Assembly (NCBI GenBank): GCA_903874965.1 | Contig: CAIQUD010000054.1 | Span: 37,601-101,600 of the forward strand | Reading direction: 5' to 3' | Origin: an uncultured Actinomycetes bacterium | GTDB lineage: Bacteria; Actinomycetota; Acidimicrobiia; Acidimicrobiales; RAAP-2 | Length of the DNA stretch: 64,000 nucleotides | Shown: in pieces, positions 18,022-25,820 of the stretch | How the letters are laid out: every line of letters starts with the position of its first letter | Position numbering within the stretch: the stretch's first letter is position 1 | Made by a program: the position numbers and the translations under genes | Notes under the pieces: generated by a model | What the model was told of the DNA's origin: nothing | The model's database searches: none | The model's input: the letters and a program-made list of their open reading frames with translations, nothing else

Positions 18022-18783
18022 GTGCCAAGCACTGAAACCCCTCCAATTCTTCAACTCATCGACCTTCACGCCACTGCTGGCGGAACGGAAATCCTTCACG
18101 GGGTAAATCTGGAAGTCGGCCGAGGTGAAATTCACGCCCTTCTCGGACCAAACGGAGCTGGCAAATCAACCCTTGCGGGCATCATCATGGGAAACCCGCT
18201 CTATGAAGTCACCAGCGGGACGATCCTGCTCGACGGTGAGGACATTGCGAGTTGGACGCCTGATATTCGTGCCAAGGCCGGAATCTTCCTTGCCTTCCAG
18301 TACCCGGAAGCAATTCCAGGCGTCTCGGTTGTGCAGTTCCTTCGACAAGCAATGGCCGCTCGGACTGGCGTCGAAGACCTTTCGGTCCTCGAGGTTCGCT
18401 TTGCCATGAATGACTGGATGGAGAAGTTGGGGATGGACCGCTCCTTTGCCGAGCGTCATCTCAACGACGGATTCTCTGGAGGAGAAAAGAAGCGGAACGA
18501 AATTCTGCAGATGGCCCTCTTGGAGCCTCGCTTTGCCGTCCTTGATGAAACCGACTCGGGACTTGATATTGATGCGCTGCGAATTGTCGCTCGAGGGGTC
18601 AGAACGGTTCGCGAAGATCACCAAGAACTTGGTTGCCTCGTCATTACCCACTATCAAAAGTTGATTGATGAGTTGCAGCCCACCCATGTGCACCTCCTCG
18701 TTGACGGAAGAATCGTCGAGGAAGGCGATATGGCACTCGCCGAGAGCATCGCCAGTGGTGGGTATGAGCGGTGGAAGGCGTGA
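18022..18783 (+). CDS. sufC: SUF system ATPase SufC (copy 1)
   Basis: A 253-residue ABC-type ATPase of the Fe-S cluster assembly scaffold, normally working with SufB and SufD. Walker A is GPNGAGKSTL, the signature is FSGGEKKRNEILQM, and Walker B is FAVLDETDSGLDIDAL, all in the canonical SufC form; THYQKLIDELQPTHVHLLVDG is the H-loop. The GTG at 18022 is chosen because TAGGAT lies six bases before it; a TTG two codons upstream is less likely. It overlaps sufS. A second, more divergent sufC lies at 20518. Confidence 0.95.
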   Translation: MPSTETPPILQLIDLHATAGGTEILHGVNLEVGRGEIHALLGPNGAGKSTLAGIIMGNPLYEVTSGTILLDGEDIASWTPDIRAKAGIFLAFQYPEAIPGVSVVQFLRQAMAARTGVEDLSVLEVRFAMNDWMEKLGMDRSFAERHLNDGFSGGEKKRNEILQMALLEPRFAVLDETDSGLDIDALRIVARGVRTVREDHQELGCLVITHYQKLIDELQPTHVHLLVDGRIVEEGDMALAESIASGGYERWKA

Positions 18784-20015
18784 CCGAGTTCGACCTTGCT
18801 GCAGTTCGGCGAGACTTCCCGCTCTTAAGCAAACAACTCCACGGGCGTCGGATTGTTTACCTCGACTCAGGTGCATCTGCGCTACCTCCCCATCAAGTCG
18901 TGACCGCAATGGCCACGTATCAAGAGACCACCCACGCGAACGTGCACCGAGGCGTTTACGGCACCGCCGAAGAGGCAACTCGCCTCTACGAACTCGCCAG
19001 AAAAGATGTTGGACGCTTTCTTGGCAGCAAGTCCGGTCAAGACGAAGTTGTCTTCACGAAGAATTGCACCGAGGCTTTCAACCTGCTTGCTCGCAGTTGG
19101 GGCCGAGCCAACCTGCGTGCAGGCGATGCAATCGTGCTCTCCGAGATGGAGCATCACGCCAACATCGTCCCTTGGCAACAACTCCAAGAGATGCTTGGCT
19201 TTGAGATTCGGTGGATTGGCATCACCGAAGAACGAACACTCGATCTCTCAAATCTCGACGAGCTTCTCGATGGAGCCAAGTTGCTCTCAATCACGGCGAC
19301 CTCGAATGTGCTCGGCACCGTCAACCCAATCACCTCTCTGGCGGAACGAGCACATGCCGCGGGCGCGCTCATTGCGATTGACGCGGCGCAAGCAGTCCCT
19401 CACGCTCCTGTTGATGTGACAGCGCTTGACGTTGATTTCCTCGCCTTCAGTCCACACAAGATGTACGGACCAACCGGTATTGGCGTTCTGTGGGCTCGGG
19501 CGGAACTCTTGAACGCCATGCCACCTTTCCTCGGTGGTGGCGGAATGATCAAAGACGTTCGCCTCGATGGTTTTATCCCCGCTGATGGACCGCAACGCTT
19601 TGAAGCCGGAACACCGCCGATCACCGAAGCCGTCGGCCTGTCTGCTGCGGTTCACTACCTTGAGTCCCTCGGCATGGAGGCTGTCCATGAGCACGAGCGA
19701 GCCCTTACGTCCTATGCGCTCTCCACGCTTGCTGCCGAATTTGGCAGCTCGATTTCACTACAAGGTCCCACTGATGGCCCATTGCGCGCCGGCGTGCTGA
19801 GCATCACCATTGATGGAATCCATGCACACGATGTGGCACAGATTCTCGATACCTATGGTGTCTGCGTGCGACCAGGTCACCACTGTGCAAAGCCACTGAT
19901 GCGTCGCCTTGGCGTCAATGCAACTGCACGTGCGAGTTTTGGGATCTACAACGGAACCGACGATGTCGATGTTCTCGTTGAAGCGCTCCACGCAACCATC
20001 AAGATGTTTGGGTAG
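18780..20015 (+). CDS. sufS: Cysteine desulfurase SufS
   Basis: A 411-residue PLP enzyme that takes sulfur from cysteine for Fe-S cluster assembly. It shows the N-terminal YLDSGASALPP, MEHHANIVPW, the PLP lysine in FLAFSPHKMYGPTGIG, and the catalytic cysteine loop RPGHHCAKPLMRR. Type II (SufS) loop length fits use with SufU. The GTG start at 18780 overlaps the sufC1 stop (GTGA), so translation is coupled. Confidence 0.96.
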   Translation: MTEFDLAAVRRDFPLLSKQLHGRRIVYLDSGASALPPHQVVTAMATYQETTHANVHRGVYGTAEEATRLYELARKDVGRFLGSKSGQDEVVFTKNCTEAFNLLARSWGRANLRAGDAIVLSEMEHHANIVPWQQLQEMLGFEIRWIGITEERTLDLSNLDELLDGAKLLSITATSNVLGTVNPITSLAERAHAAGALIAIDAAQAVPHAPVDVTALDVDFLAFSPHKMYGPTGIGVLWARAELLNAMPPFLGGGGMIKDVRLDGFIPADGPQRFEAGTPPITEAVGLSAAVHYLESLGMEAVHEHERALTSYALSTLAAEFGSSISLQGPTDGPLRAGVLSITIDGIHAHDVAQILDTYGVCVRPGHHCAKPLMRRLGVNATARASFGIYNGTDDVDVLVEALHATIKMFG

Positions 20016-20040
20016 ACAGGGCAAGAGAGAAAGAACAGCC

Positions 20041-20508
20041 ATGGCAGATCTTGAAGAGCTCTACAGGGAAATCATCCTCGACCACTATCGCAATCCGAGA
20101 AATCGAGGGGAACTTCAGCCACCCGCGGTTCGAGTGGAGGGCTTCAATCCGCTCTGTGGCGACGAGATTGTCCTGTCGCTGCTCGTGGAAGATGGCACAG
20201 TTGCCGACGTCAAGATCGCTGGATCAGGCTGCTCGATCAGCCAGAGTTCCGGGTCACTGATGTCTGCTGCAATCAAAGGCAAGACGGTTGAACAAGCGCG
20301 AGGACTCATCGCGACGTTTAAGCAGATGTTGTCGCTCGGCGACGACGATGCTATTGAAGAAGGCGCCGAGCCGGTACCAGTCAACCTTCGGTCACTCGGC
20401 GAACTCGCCGCATTACAAGGTGTGGTCAAGTTCCCGGTGAGGATCAAGTGCGCCACGCTGTCGTGGAATACCTTGGCGCAAGGTCTCGACGAACTCCCCG
20501 CTTCCTAG
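20041..20508 (+). CDS. sufU: Zinc-dependent sulfurtransferase SufU
   Basis: A 155-residue IscU-like protein that accepts sulfur from SufS in Gram-positive type SUF systems. The three zinc-ligand cysteines appear in NPLCGDE, GSGCSISQ and IKCATLSWN, with the extra central loop that separates SufU from IscU. N-terminus DLEELYREIILDHYRNPRNRG is typical. The ATG at 20041 follows GAGAGAAAG; the frame is open upstream within sufS but that part is a shadow. Confidence 0.95.
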   Translation: MADLEELYREIILDHYRNPRNRGELQPPAVRVEGFNPLCGDEIVLSLLVEDGTVADVKIAGSGCSISQSSGSLMSAAIKGKTVEQARGLIATFKQMLSLGDDDAIEEGAEPVPVNLRSLGELAALQGVVKFPVRIKCATLSWNTLAQGLDELPAS

Positions 20509-20517
20509 GCAATTGCT

Positions 20518-21270
20518 CTAGAGAGCGAAGGGATCAACCGCCGCGGTGCGGTATTGGGCATAACCCTCAGCTTCAAGCACCGAAACGAGTTCTGGACCGC
20601 CTTCATCGACGAGTCGCCCGTCAACCAAGACGTGAATGACGTCAGGCGTCAGAACGTCCAACAGGCGGCGGAAGTGCGTAATCGCAAGTACGGAAAGTTG
20701 CCAACTCGGGTCGGACACCGCTGCGCTCAAGTGGCGCCCGATTGCCGCCAATGCATCAACGTCAAGACCTGAGTCAATTTCATCGAGCAGGGCAACCGAA
20801 CTCCTCAACACTTCCAACTGCACAATCTCCGAACGCTTTCGCTCTCCACCGGAGAGGCCAACGTTGAGCGATCGCGACAAGAGACCAACATTGAGTCCAA
20901 TCGCTTCGGCTGCTGACTCAAGTGAGGAGGTGATGTCAGCGGTTGATCGGTCCGGCATCGCCGCGGTAAGTGCCTCGACGAAGTGCACACCAGGCACTTC
21001 AACTGGGTGTTGCAGTCCCAAGAACAGACCTGCCTTGGCCCGCGCATAGGCCGGCAGGTGCACCAGCTCAACACCATCCAAGGTGATGGAACCACTCGTG
21101 ATGGTGGTTCCAGGCCTTCCCATGATGGCATGAGCGAGGGTCGACTTCCCCGAACCATTCGGACCCATGATGGCGTGGATTTCTCCGGGAGCCACTTCAA
21201 AGGAGATGCCATGCAAGATCTCACGCCCGGCCACGTTTGCGTGCAGGTCTTGAACAATGAGGCGCTTCAT
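20518..21270 (-). CDS. sufC: SUF system ATPase SufC (copy 2, divergent)
   Basis: A 250-residue ABC ATPase with Walker A GPNGSGKSTLAHA, signature LSGGERKRSEIVQ and Walker B VALLDEIDSGLDVDAL. It keeps SufC hallmarks (DSGLDVDAL, THFRRLLDVLTPDVIHVLVDG) but differs widely from copy 1 (for example GLQHPVEVPGVHF in place of AFQYPEAIPGVSV). It is downstream of sufD and the Rieske gene, with its ATG inside the Rieske stop (ATGA). Position suggests that it is the partner of SufB and SufD; copy 1 may have another or shared role. Confidence 0.93.
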   Translation of the reverse strand: MKRLIVQDLHANVAGREILHGISFEVAPGEIHAIMGPNGSGKSTLAHAIMGRPGTTITSGSITLDGVELVHLPAYARAKAGLFLGLQHPVEVPGVHFVEALTAAMPDRSTADITSSLESAAEAIGLNVGLLSRSLNVGLSGGERKRSEIVQLEVLRSSVALLDEIDSGLDVDALAAIGRHLSAAVSDPSWQLSVLAITHFRRLLDVLTPDVIHVLVDGRLVDEGGPELVSVLEAEGYAQYRTAAVDPFAL

Positions 21271-21581
21271 GGGAGGGTCACCACGATCTTTCCGTCTACA
21301 ACCTTCACCGGGTAGACCGCAACGCCAACCGTTGCGGGAAAGCACATTGCTGCACCGGTGAGCAGATCGAACGTTGCACCATGACGAGCGCATTCAATCT
21401 CGCAGGTGTCGATGAAGACCTCACCAAGACTGAGCGAGAAGTCCTCGTGACTACATCGATCGGCCAAGGCGTAGAACGTGTCGTCCACTCGGGCGACTGC
21501 GAGACGAACGCCTTCGATGTCGAAGCGTTGTGCCGAACCAGACGACATCGAATCGACCTCCGCAAGCACATGCTCACCCAT
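21267..21581 (-). CDS. Rieske [2Fe-2S] ferredoxin of the SUF operon
   Basis: A 104-residue Rieske protein with both cluster half-sites: CSH in DRCSHEDFSLS and CARH in EIECARHGATFDLLTG. Similar small Rieske proteins sit between sufD and sufC in many actinobacteria, and may give electrons or test clusters for the SUF machine; this role is inferred from position. The ATG at 21581 overlaps the sufD end by eight bases and its stop overlaps sufC2 by four. Confidence 0.92.
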   Translation of the reverse strand: MGEHVLAEVDSMSSGSAQRFDIEGVRLAVARVDDTFYALADRCSHEDFSLSLGEVFIDTCEIECARHGATFDLLTGAAMCFPATVGVAVYPVKVVDGKIVVTLP

Positions 21582-22863
21582 GGTCAACTCCAAGCGTCGA
21601 GGAAAGACGAGCGGAGAGGACCTCGCGCACGAGTGGAGCAACTTCAACAATCGGGAGCTGATCGAGCGCGTCATCAAAGAATCCGGTGACCAGCAGCCGT
21701 TCGGCAACTTCTGGCTCGATGCCTCGAGACTCCAAGTAGTACCGCTGCTCTTCATCAACTGGTCCAACGGTAGAGCCGTGCGCACAACGAACGTCGTTCT
21801 CTTGAATATCAAGATTCGGCACTGACTCCGCTCGGGCATGCTCTCCGAGCACAAGATTGTGATTGTTCTGGACCGCATCGGAACGGATCGCTCCATTGCG
21901 AATCTTGATGGTGCCGGTGTAGACGGAAGTTGCCGATTCAGCCACCGCTCCCTTGCACAGCAGGTCGGACGTCGTATGGGGTGCGGCGTGATCTTGAACC
22001 GTCCGAATGTCATGCACTTGATGCTCGGCACCAAGGTACAGCGATCGCAACTTGCTCGACCCGCCACTGCCGGTAATGGTCACTTCGGTGTGCACCCGGT
22101 CATACGCGCCACCGAGTCCAACCGAGAAACTCTCGAAGGTTGCATCGCGGTCAACGGTTGCCACCTGACGAGCCAAGTGCCATGCAAGTGGACTCGCCAA
22201 TTGCACGGCGACATGACGGAGATGTGCACCACTGCCAACCTCGAACTGACTGGAAGAAAGCGTCAGCGTCTTGCCGCCTCCAACCGCGATTTCAACAACC
22301 CGAGCTGAAGCACCGGCGCCCAAACGGACGACAAGCCAAGGTGCAGTGAGTGCGTGATCCTGCGCTAACTCGTGGAGGATGACAATCGGGTCACTCACGG
22401 TGACGCCATTTGCAATGTCAACGGTGATGAGTGCAGGCGTCAATGCATCGTGCAGGGCATCGAGGTGACTCCTATACGAAGGAAGGTTCGATGGCACGAT
22501 CTCACTGTCGGAAGTAATCGTCACGCCATCTGGAAGTCCCGGAGCAGTGATTGACGTGCAGTAGCCATCGACGAGCACCACGGTTGCTGCTCGTTCTCCG
22601 ACGAGACGGTCAAGTGTCGCTTGCGCGAGTGTCGGTGAGGTTGGCGCACCGACTGTTGCAAAGTCCTGAAGGTTGAGATCATTGATCGGCGAGTATCGCC
22701 AAAGTTCTTCAGTCGCCGAGGGGGCCTCAAGTGAAGCCGCTTCAACAGCTGCGCGTCCCCGAAGATCGACGAGCCACTCCGGCCCCTCGGTCGGTGCAGC
22801 GAGGTTGGTAGGGCTCAACAGAGGGAAACCTTTCAGAAGGTCGGCGGCAGAGTGGCCACGCAC
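21574..22863 (-). CDS. sufD: SUF scaffold protein SufD
   Basis: A 429-residue beta-helix scaffold partner of SufB and SufC. Recognisable parts are LRSLYLGAEHQVHDIRTVQDHAAPHTTSD split over the core, the cysteine-bearing SDLLCKGAVAESATSVYTG, and the C-terminal AHGSTVGPVDEEQRYYLESRG with the conserved His. The last helix holds LLVTGFFDDALDQLP, which binds SufC. The GTG at 22863 is the only suitable start; a TAGAAT box lies nine bases upstream of it. It heads the leftward unit sufD-Rieske-sufC2. Confidence 0.93.
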   Translation of the reverse strand: MRGHSAADLLKGFPLLSPTNLAAPTEGPEWLVDLRGRAAVEAASLEAPSATEELWRYSPINDLNLQDFATVGAPTSPTLAQATLDRLVGERAATVVLVDGYCTSITAPGLPDGVTITSDSEIVPSNLPSYRSHLDALHDALTPALITVDIANGVTVSDPIVILHELAQDHALTAPWLVVRLGAGASARVVEIAVGGGKTLTLSSSQFEVGSGAHLRHVAVQLASPLAWHLARQVATVDRDATFESFSVGLGGAYDRVHTEVTITGSGGSSKLRSLYLGAEHQVHDIRTVQDHAAPHTTSDLLCKGAVAESATSVYTGTIKIRNGAIRSDAVQNNHNLVLGEHARAESVPNLDIQENDVRCAHGSTVGPVDEEQRYYLESRGIEPEVAERLLVTGFFDDALDQLPIVEVAPLVREVLSARLSSTLGVDHG

Positions 22864-22945
22864 AACCTCTGCATTCTAGCGGGGAGACCTCCTTCTCCCT
22901 CCGGTTCCGCCCGCGGGCATTGCCCTCACTTAATAGGCTGCAAAG

Positions 22946-23788
22946 GTGACTAGCGCATCGAAGTTCGAATCCCCTGTTCTCTCCATCTCGGTCGAAGGCG
23001 CAATTGCCACCTTGACCCTTGACCGACCAGAAGCTCGCAATGCAATGGGAGAGCAGTTCTTCACCGATCTTCCCTTGGCAATTGCGGCACTCAATGATGA
23101 TGACGACGTTCGTGTCGTTCTCGTCAATGCCGCCGGACCCCATTTTTCGGTCGGACTCGACCTCAAAGCCGTCGCTGGAGCGCTCGGTGGTGGTGGGGCT
23201 GGTGGTAAGACTTCTCAAGCCACCAAGGCAGCGCGATTCATTGCGTCCCTCAAGCCCTGGCAGCAAGCCGTTACGGCCATTGAAGAAAGCCCGAAACCTT
23301 TCATTGCCATTATTCACGGCTACTGCATTGGTGGTGGCGTCGACCTGATCGCCGCGTGCGATGTCCGCTACGCAACTGCCGACGCAATCTTCTCGGTCCG
23401 TGAAGCCAAGGTCGCCATTGTTGCGGACCTCGGGAGCCTTCAGCGTCTCCCGAAGATCATCGGCGCCGGTCACGTGTCCGAACTTGCCCTCTCTGGCAAG
23501 GACATCTCCGCCGCTCGAGCACTTGCCATTGGACTCGTCAACGACGTTGGTGACACGCTCGATGCAACGACAACGCTTGCCACAGAACTTGCCCTTGAGA
23601 TTGCCGCCAACTCGCCGCTCGTCGTTGCGGGCACCAAAGCCGTCCTTGCTGCAGGCGAAAACATGACCGTCACTCAGGGTCTCGATTACGTCGCGGTGTG
23701 GAACGCCGGGTTCCTGGCATCTGATGACCTCAATGAGGCAATGGTGGCGTTCATGGAGAAGCGACCACCCATCTTCAACGGTCGTTGA
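22946..23788 (+). CDS. Crotonase family, dienoyl-CoA isomerase-like
   Basis: A 280-residue enoyl-CoA hydratase/isomerase fold protein. Oxyanion-hole segments are NAAGPHFSVGLDLKAVAG and IIHGYCIGGGVDLIAACDVRYA. The active-site stretch VREAKVAIVADLGSLQRLPK has the Asp of Delta3,5-Delta2,4-dienoyl-CoA isomerases (ECH1 type), which handle odd-position double bonds of unsaturated fatty acids. TAGGCT at 22934-22939 is six bases before the GTG start. It interrupts the leftward suf genes, on the opposite strand, with no evident functional link to them. Confidence 0.87.
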   Translation: MTSASKFESPVLSISVEGAIATLTLDRPEARNAMGEQFFTDLPLAIAALNDDDDVRVVLVNAAGPHFSVGLDLKAVAGALGGGGAGGKTSQATKAARFIASLKPWQQAVTAIEESPKPFIAIIHGYCIGGGVDLIAACDVRYATADAIFSVREAKVAIVADLGSLQRLPKIIGAGHVSELALSGKDISAARALAIGLVNDVGDTLDATTTLATELALEIAANSPLVVAGTKAVLAAGENMTVTQGLDYVAVWNAGFLASDDLNEAMVAFMEKRPPIFNGR

Positions 23789-23796
23789 GCTGAGGC

Positions 23797-24135
23797 CTAC
23801 TCTTCACGCTTCCAGAAGCGCCAGCCACCCTTGGTCCGCTTCGACAGCGGCGTCTCTGCGGCAATGGTCCTCGATGCTTCGGCGACAATTTCCCCAGCGG
23901 ACTCCAGCACTTCAATGAGGTCTGCTGCGTCAACAGCCGGTGGAGGTTCGACGGGCTCTGGAATGAGGCTCCCATGGCTCCAACCAACGTCGGCGAGGCG
24001 AGGAGCAAAACTGGGGCAGGCCTCTGGACACTTCCACGGTGCTTCTGGGGCTAAGTCGAGCGAACAGTATCGAGCTGCTTCGCCAGAGCTATATGTCCGT
24101 GATTGAAAGTGCTTGCACTGCTCGTTCATTCCCAC
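23797..24135 (-). CDS. Conserved small protein with an N-terminal cysteine cluster
   Basis: A 112-residue protein of unknown function. The first 45 residues hold four cysteines (EQCKHF, ARYCSLDL, WKCPEACPSF) spaced as a possible metal or Fe-S site; the middle is Pro- and Glu-rich, then a helix and a basic end (KRTKGGWRFWKREE). I know similar N-termini from other actinobacteria but no function. The GTG at 24135 has TAAGAT exactly six bases upstream, so it is preferred to the ATG two codons later. It lies just after sufB on the same strand, hinting at an Fe-S link. Confidence 0.75.
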   Translation of the reverse strand: MGMNEQCKHFQSRTYSSGEAARYCSLDLAPEAPWKCPEACPSFAPRLADVGWSHGSLIPEPVEPPPAVDAADLIEVLESAGEIVAEASRTIAAETPLSKRTKGGWRFWKREE

Positions 24136-24285
24136 GTCGCCATCTTAGGAACTCTCAAGGGAGCGAATTTGGCGATTTGCATCTTGGGCCGAGAAGATGC
24201 TGCGAACTCGAAGTGAGCATGACCGATTGCTGATGAGAAGACAAGGTTTCCGTCCACTGCGGAACGGGCATCCTGGCGGCCAAAC

Positions 24286-25686
24286 TCAGCCGATCGAGCC
24301 TTCCATCTGAAGTTCGATGAGGCGACTCCACTCAACCGCGTATTCCATTGGAAGCGTTCTCGTGATTGGCTCAATGAAACCATTGACAATCATGCCCATC
24401 GCCTGAGCTTCTGAAAGTCCGCGGCTCATGAGGTAGAAGAGCTGGTCGTCGCCGACCTTTGACACCGTTGCCTCATGGCCAATGCGAGCGTCTCGCTCAT
24501 TGACTTCCATGTAGGGCTTGGTTTCGGAGATTGACCGGTCATCAAGCAAGAGGGCGTCGCAACGGACGAAGGACTTTGAGCCTTTGGCGCCTTCATCAAC
24601 ATGGACGAGTCCTCGATAGGTCGTGTTCCCGCCGTCCTTGCTAATTGACTTCGACACAATGGTCGACGTCGTTTCTGGAGCGGCGTGAACCATCTTCGCT
24701 CCAGCGTCTTGCTGTTGACCAGGACCGGCATAGGCGACCGAAAGAACTTCACCGGAGGCCTTTGGTCCCATCAGATAGACGCTTGGATACTTCATCGTCA
24801 GCCTGGAACCAATGTTGCCGTCAATCCACTCGACGTGTGCTTCGGCTTCAGCTCGGGCCCTCTTCGTGACGAGGTTGTAGACGTTGTTCGACCAGTTCTG
24901 AATCGTTGTGTAGGTGATTCGACTTCCAGGCAGGGCAACGAGTTCGACGACTGCGGAGTGGAGTGAGTCGGTTGAGTACACCGGCGCTGAACAGCCTTCG
25001 ACGTAGTGAACCTGGGAACCCTCGTCTGCAATGATGAGCGTGCGCTCAAACTGACCCATGTTCTCCGCGTTGATTCGGAAGTAGGCCTGAAGTGGTTGGT
25101 CAACAATGACGCCCGGGGGGACGTAAATGAATGACCCGCCAGACCAAACCGCCGAGTTGAGGGCTGCGAACTTGTTGTCATTTGGCGGAATGATCGTCCC
25201 GAACCACTTGCGAACGAGTTCTGGATACTCGCGAACGGCAGTGTCCATGTCGCAGAAGAGCACGCCCAAACGCTCGAGGTCTTCACGGTTTCGGTGGAAG
25301 ACGACTTCCGACTCATACTGAGCGGTGACGCCAGCCAAGTACTTCCGTTCAGCCTCTGGGATGCCAAGACGCTCATAGGTGTTCTTAATGGCGTCAGGAA
25401 GGTCGTTCCAGTCGTCAACTTGGCCACCGGTTGGCTTGATGTAATAGTAGATATCGTCGAAATCGAGATCTGGCATCTTGGCCGCGAACCACTCGAGCAT
25501 TGGCTTGCGTTCAAATCTACGGAGCGCCGAAAGTCGAAAATCGAGCATCCACTTCGGCTCTTTCTTCATGGCTGACATCTCGCGGACAATTTCTTCGCTC
25601 AAGCCCTTGCGTGGCTTGAAGACGTAGTCCTCCTCGTCGGACCAGCCGAGCTGGTACTTCCCAAGGTCGAGGTCGTGGATGGCCAT
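24286..25686 (-). CDS. sufB: SUF scaffold protein SufB
   Basis: A 466-residue core scaffold on which Fe-S clusters are built with SufC and SufD. It shows [18 protein letters not shown], the central [31 protein letters not shown] with the sulfur-channel cysteine, [17 protein letters not shown], and the C-terminal [14 protein letters not shown] with the catalytic Cys, then [18 protein letters not shown]. The ATG at 25686 has GGAG six bases upstream; another ATG directly precedes it. Separated from sufD by a Cys-rich protein gene and an opposing crotonase gene. Confidence 0.96.
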   Translation of the reverse strand: MAIHDLDLGKYQLGWSDEEDYVFKPRKGLSEEIVREMSAMKKEPKWMLDFRLSALRRFERKPMLEWFAAKMPDLDFDDIYYYIKPTGGQVDDWNDLPDAIKNTYERLGIPEAERKYLAGVTAQYESEVVFHRNREDLERLGVLFCDMDTAVREYPELVRKWFGTIIPPNDNKFAALNSAVWSGGSFIYVPPGVIVDQPLQAYFRINAENMGQFERTLIIADEGSQVHYVEGCSAPVYSTDSLHSAVVELVALPGSRITYTTIQNWSNNVYNLVTKRARAEAEAHVEWIDGNIGSRLTMKYPSVYLMGPKASGEVLSVAYAGPGQQQDAGAKMVHAAPETTSTIVSKSISKDGGNTTYRGLVHVDEGAKGSKSFVRCDALLLDDRSISETKPYMEVNERDARIGHEATVSKVGDDQLFYLMSRGLSEAQAMGMIVNGFIEPITRTLPMEYAVEWSRLIELQMEGSIG

Positions 25687-25820
25687 CATGCACTCCGTCG
25701 TTGCGCAGCCGGTGAAAGTCCGGGGAAAAGGTATTTCTCCAATGCCGATAGTAGCAACTCCCCGGTGCCCCCAAGCAGACAAGTTCAACGAGCGCTCAGC
25801 GCTCTGGCAGGCTTGGATCT

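Noticed and set aside
22742..23473. Minus-strand frame covering the sufD start and the crotonase
   Set aside because: Antisense to a clear crotonase; no protein-like pattern.
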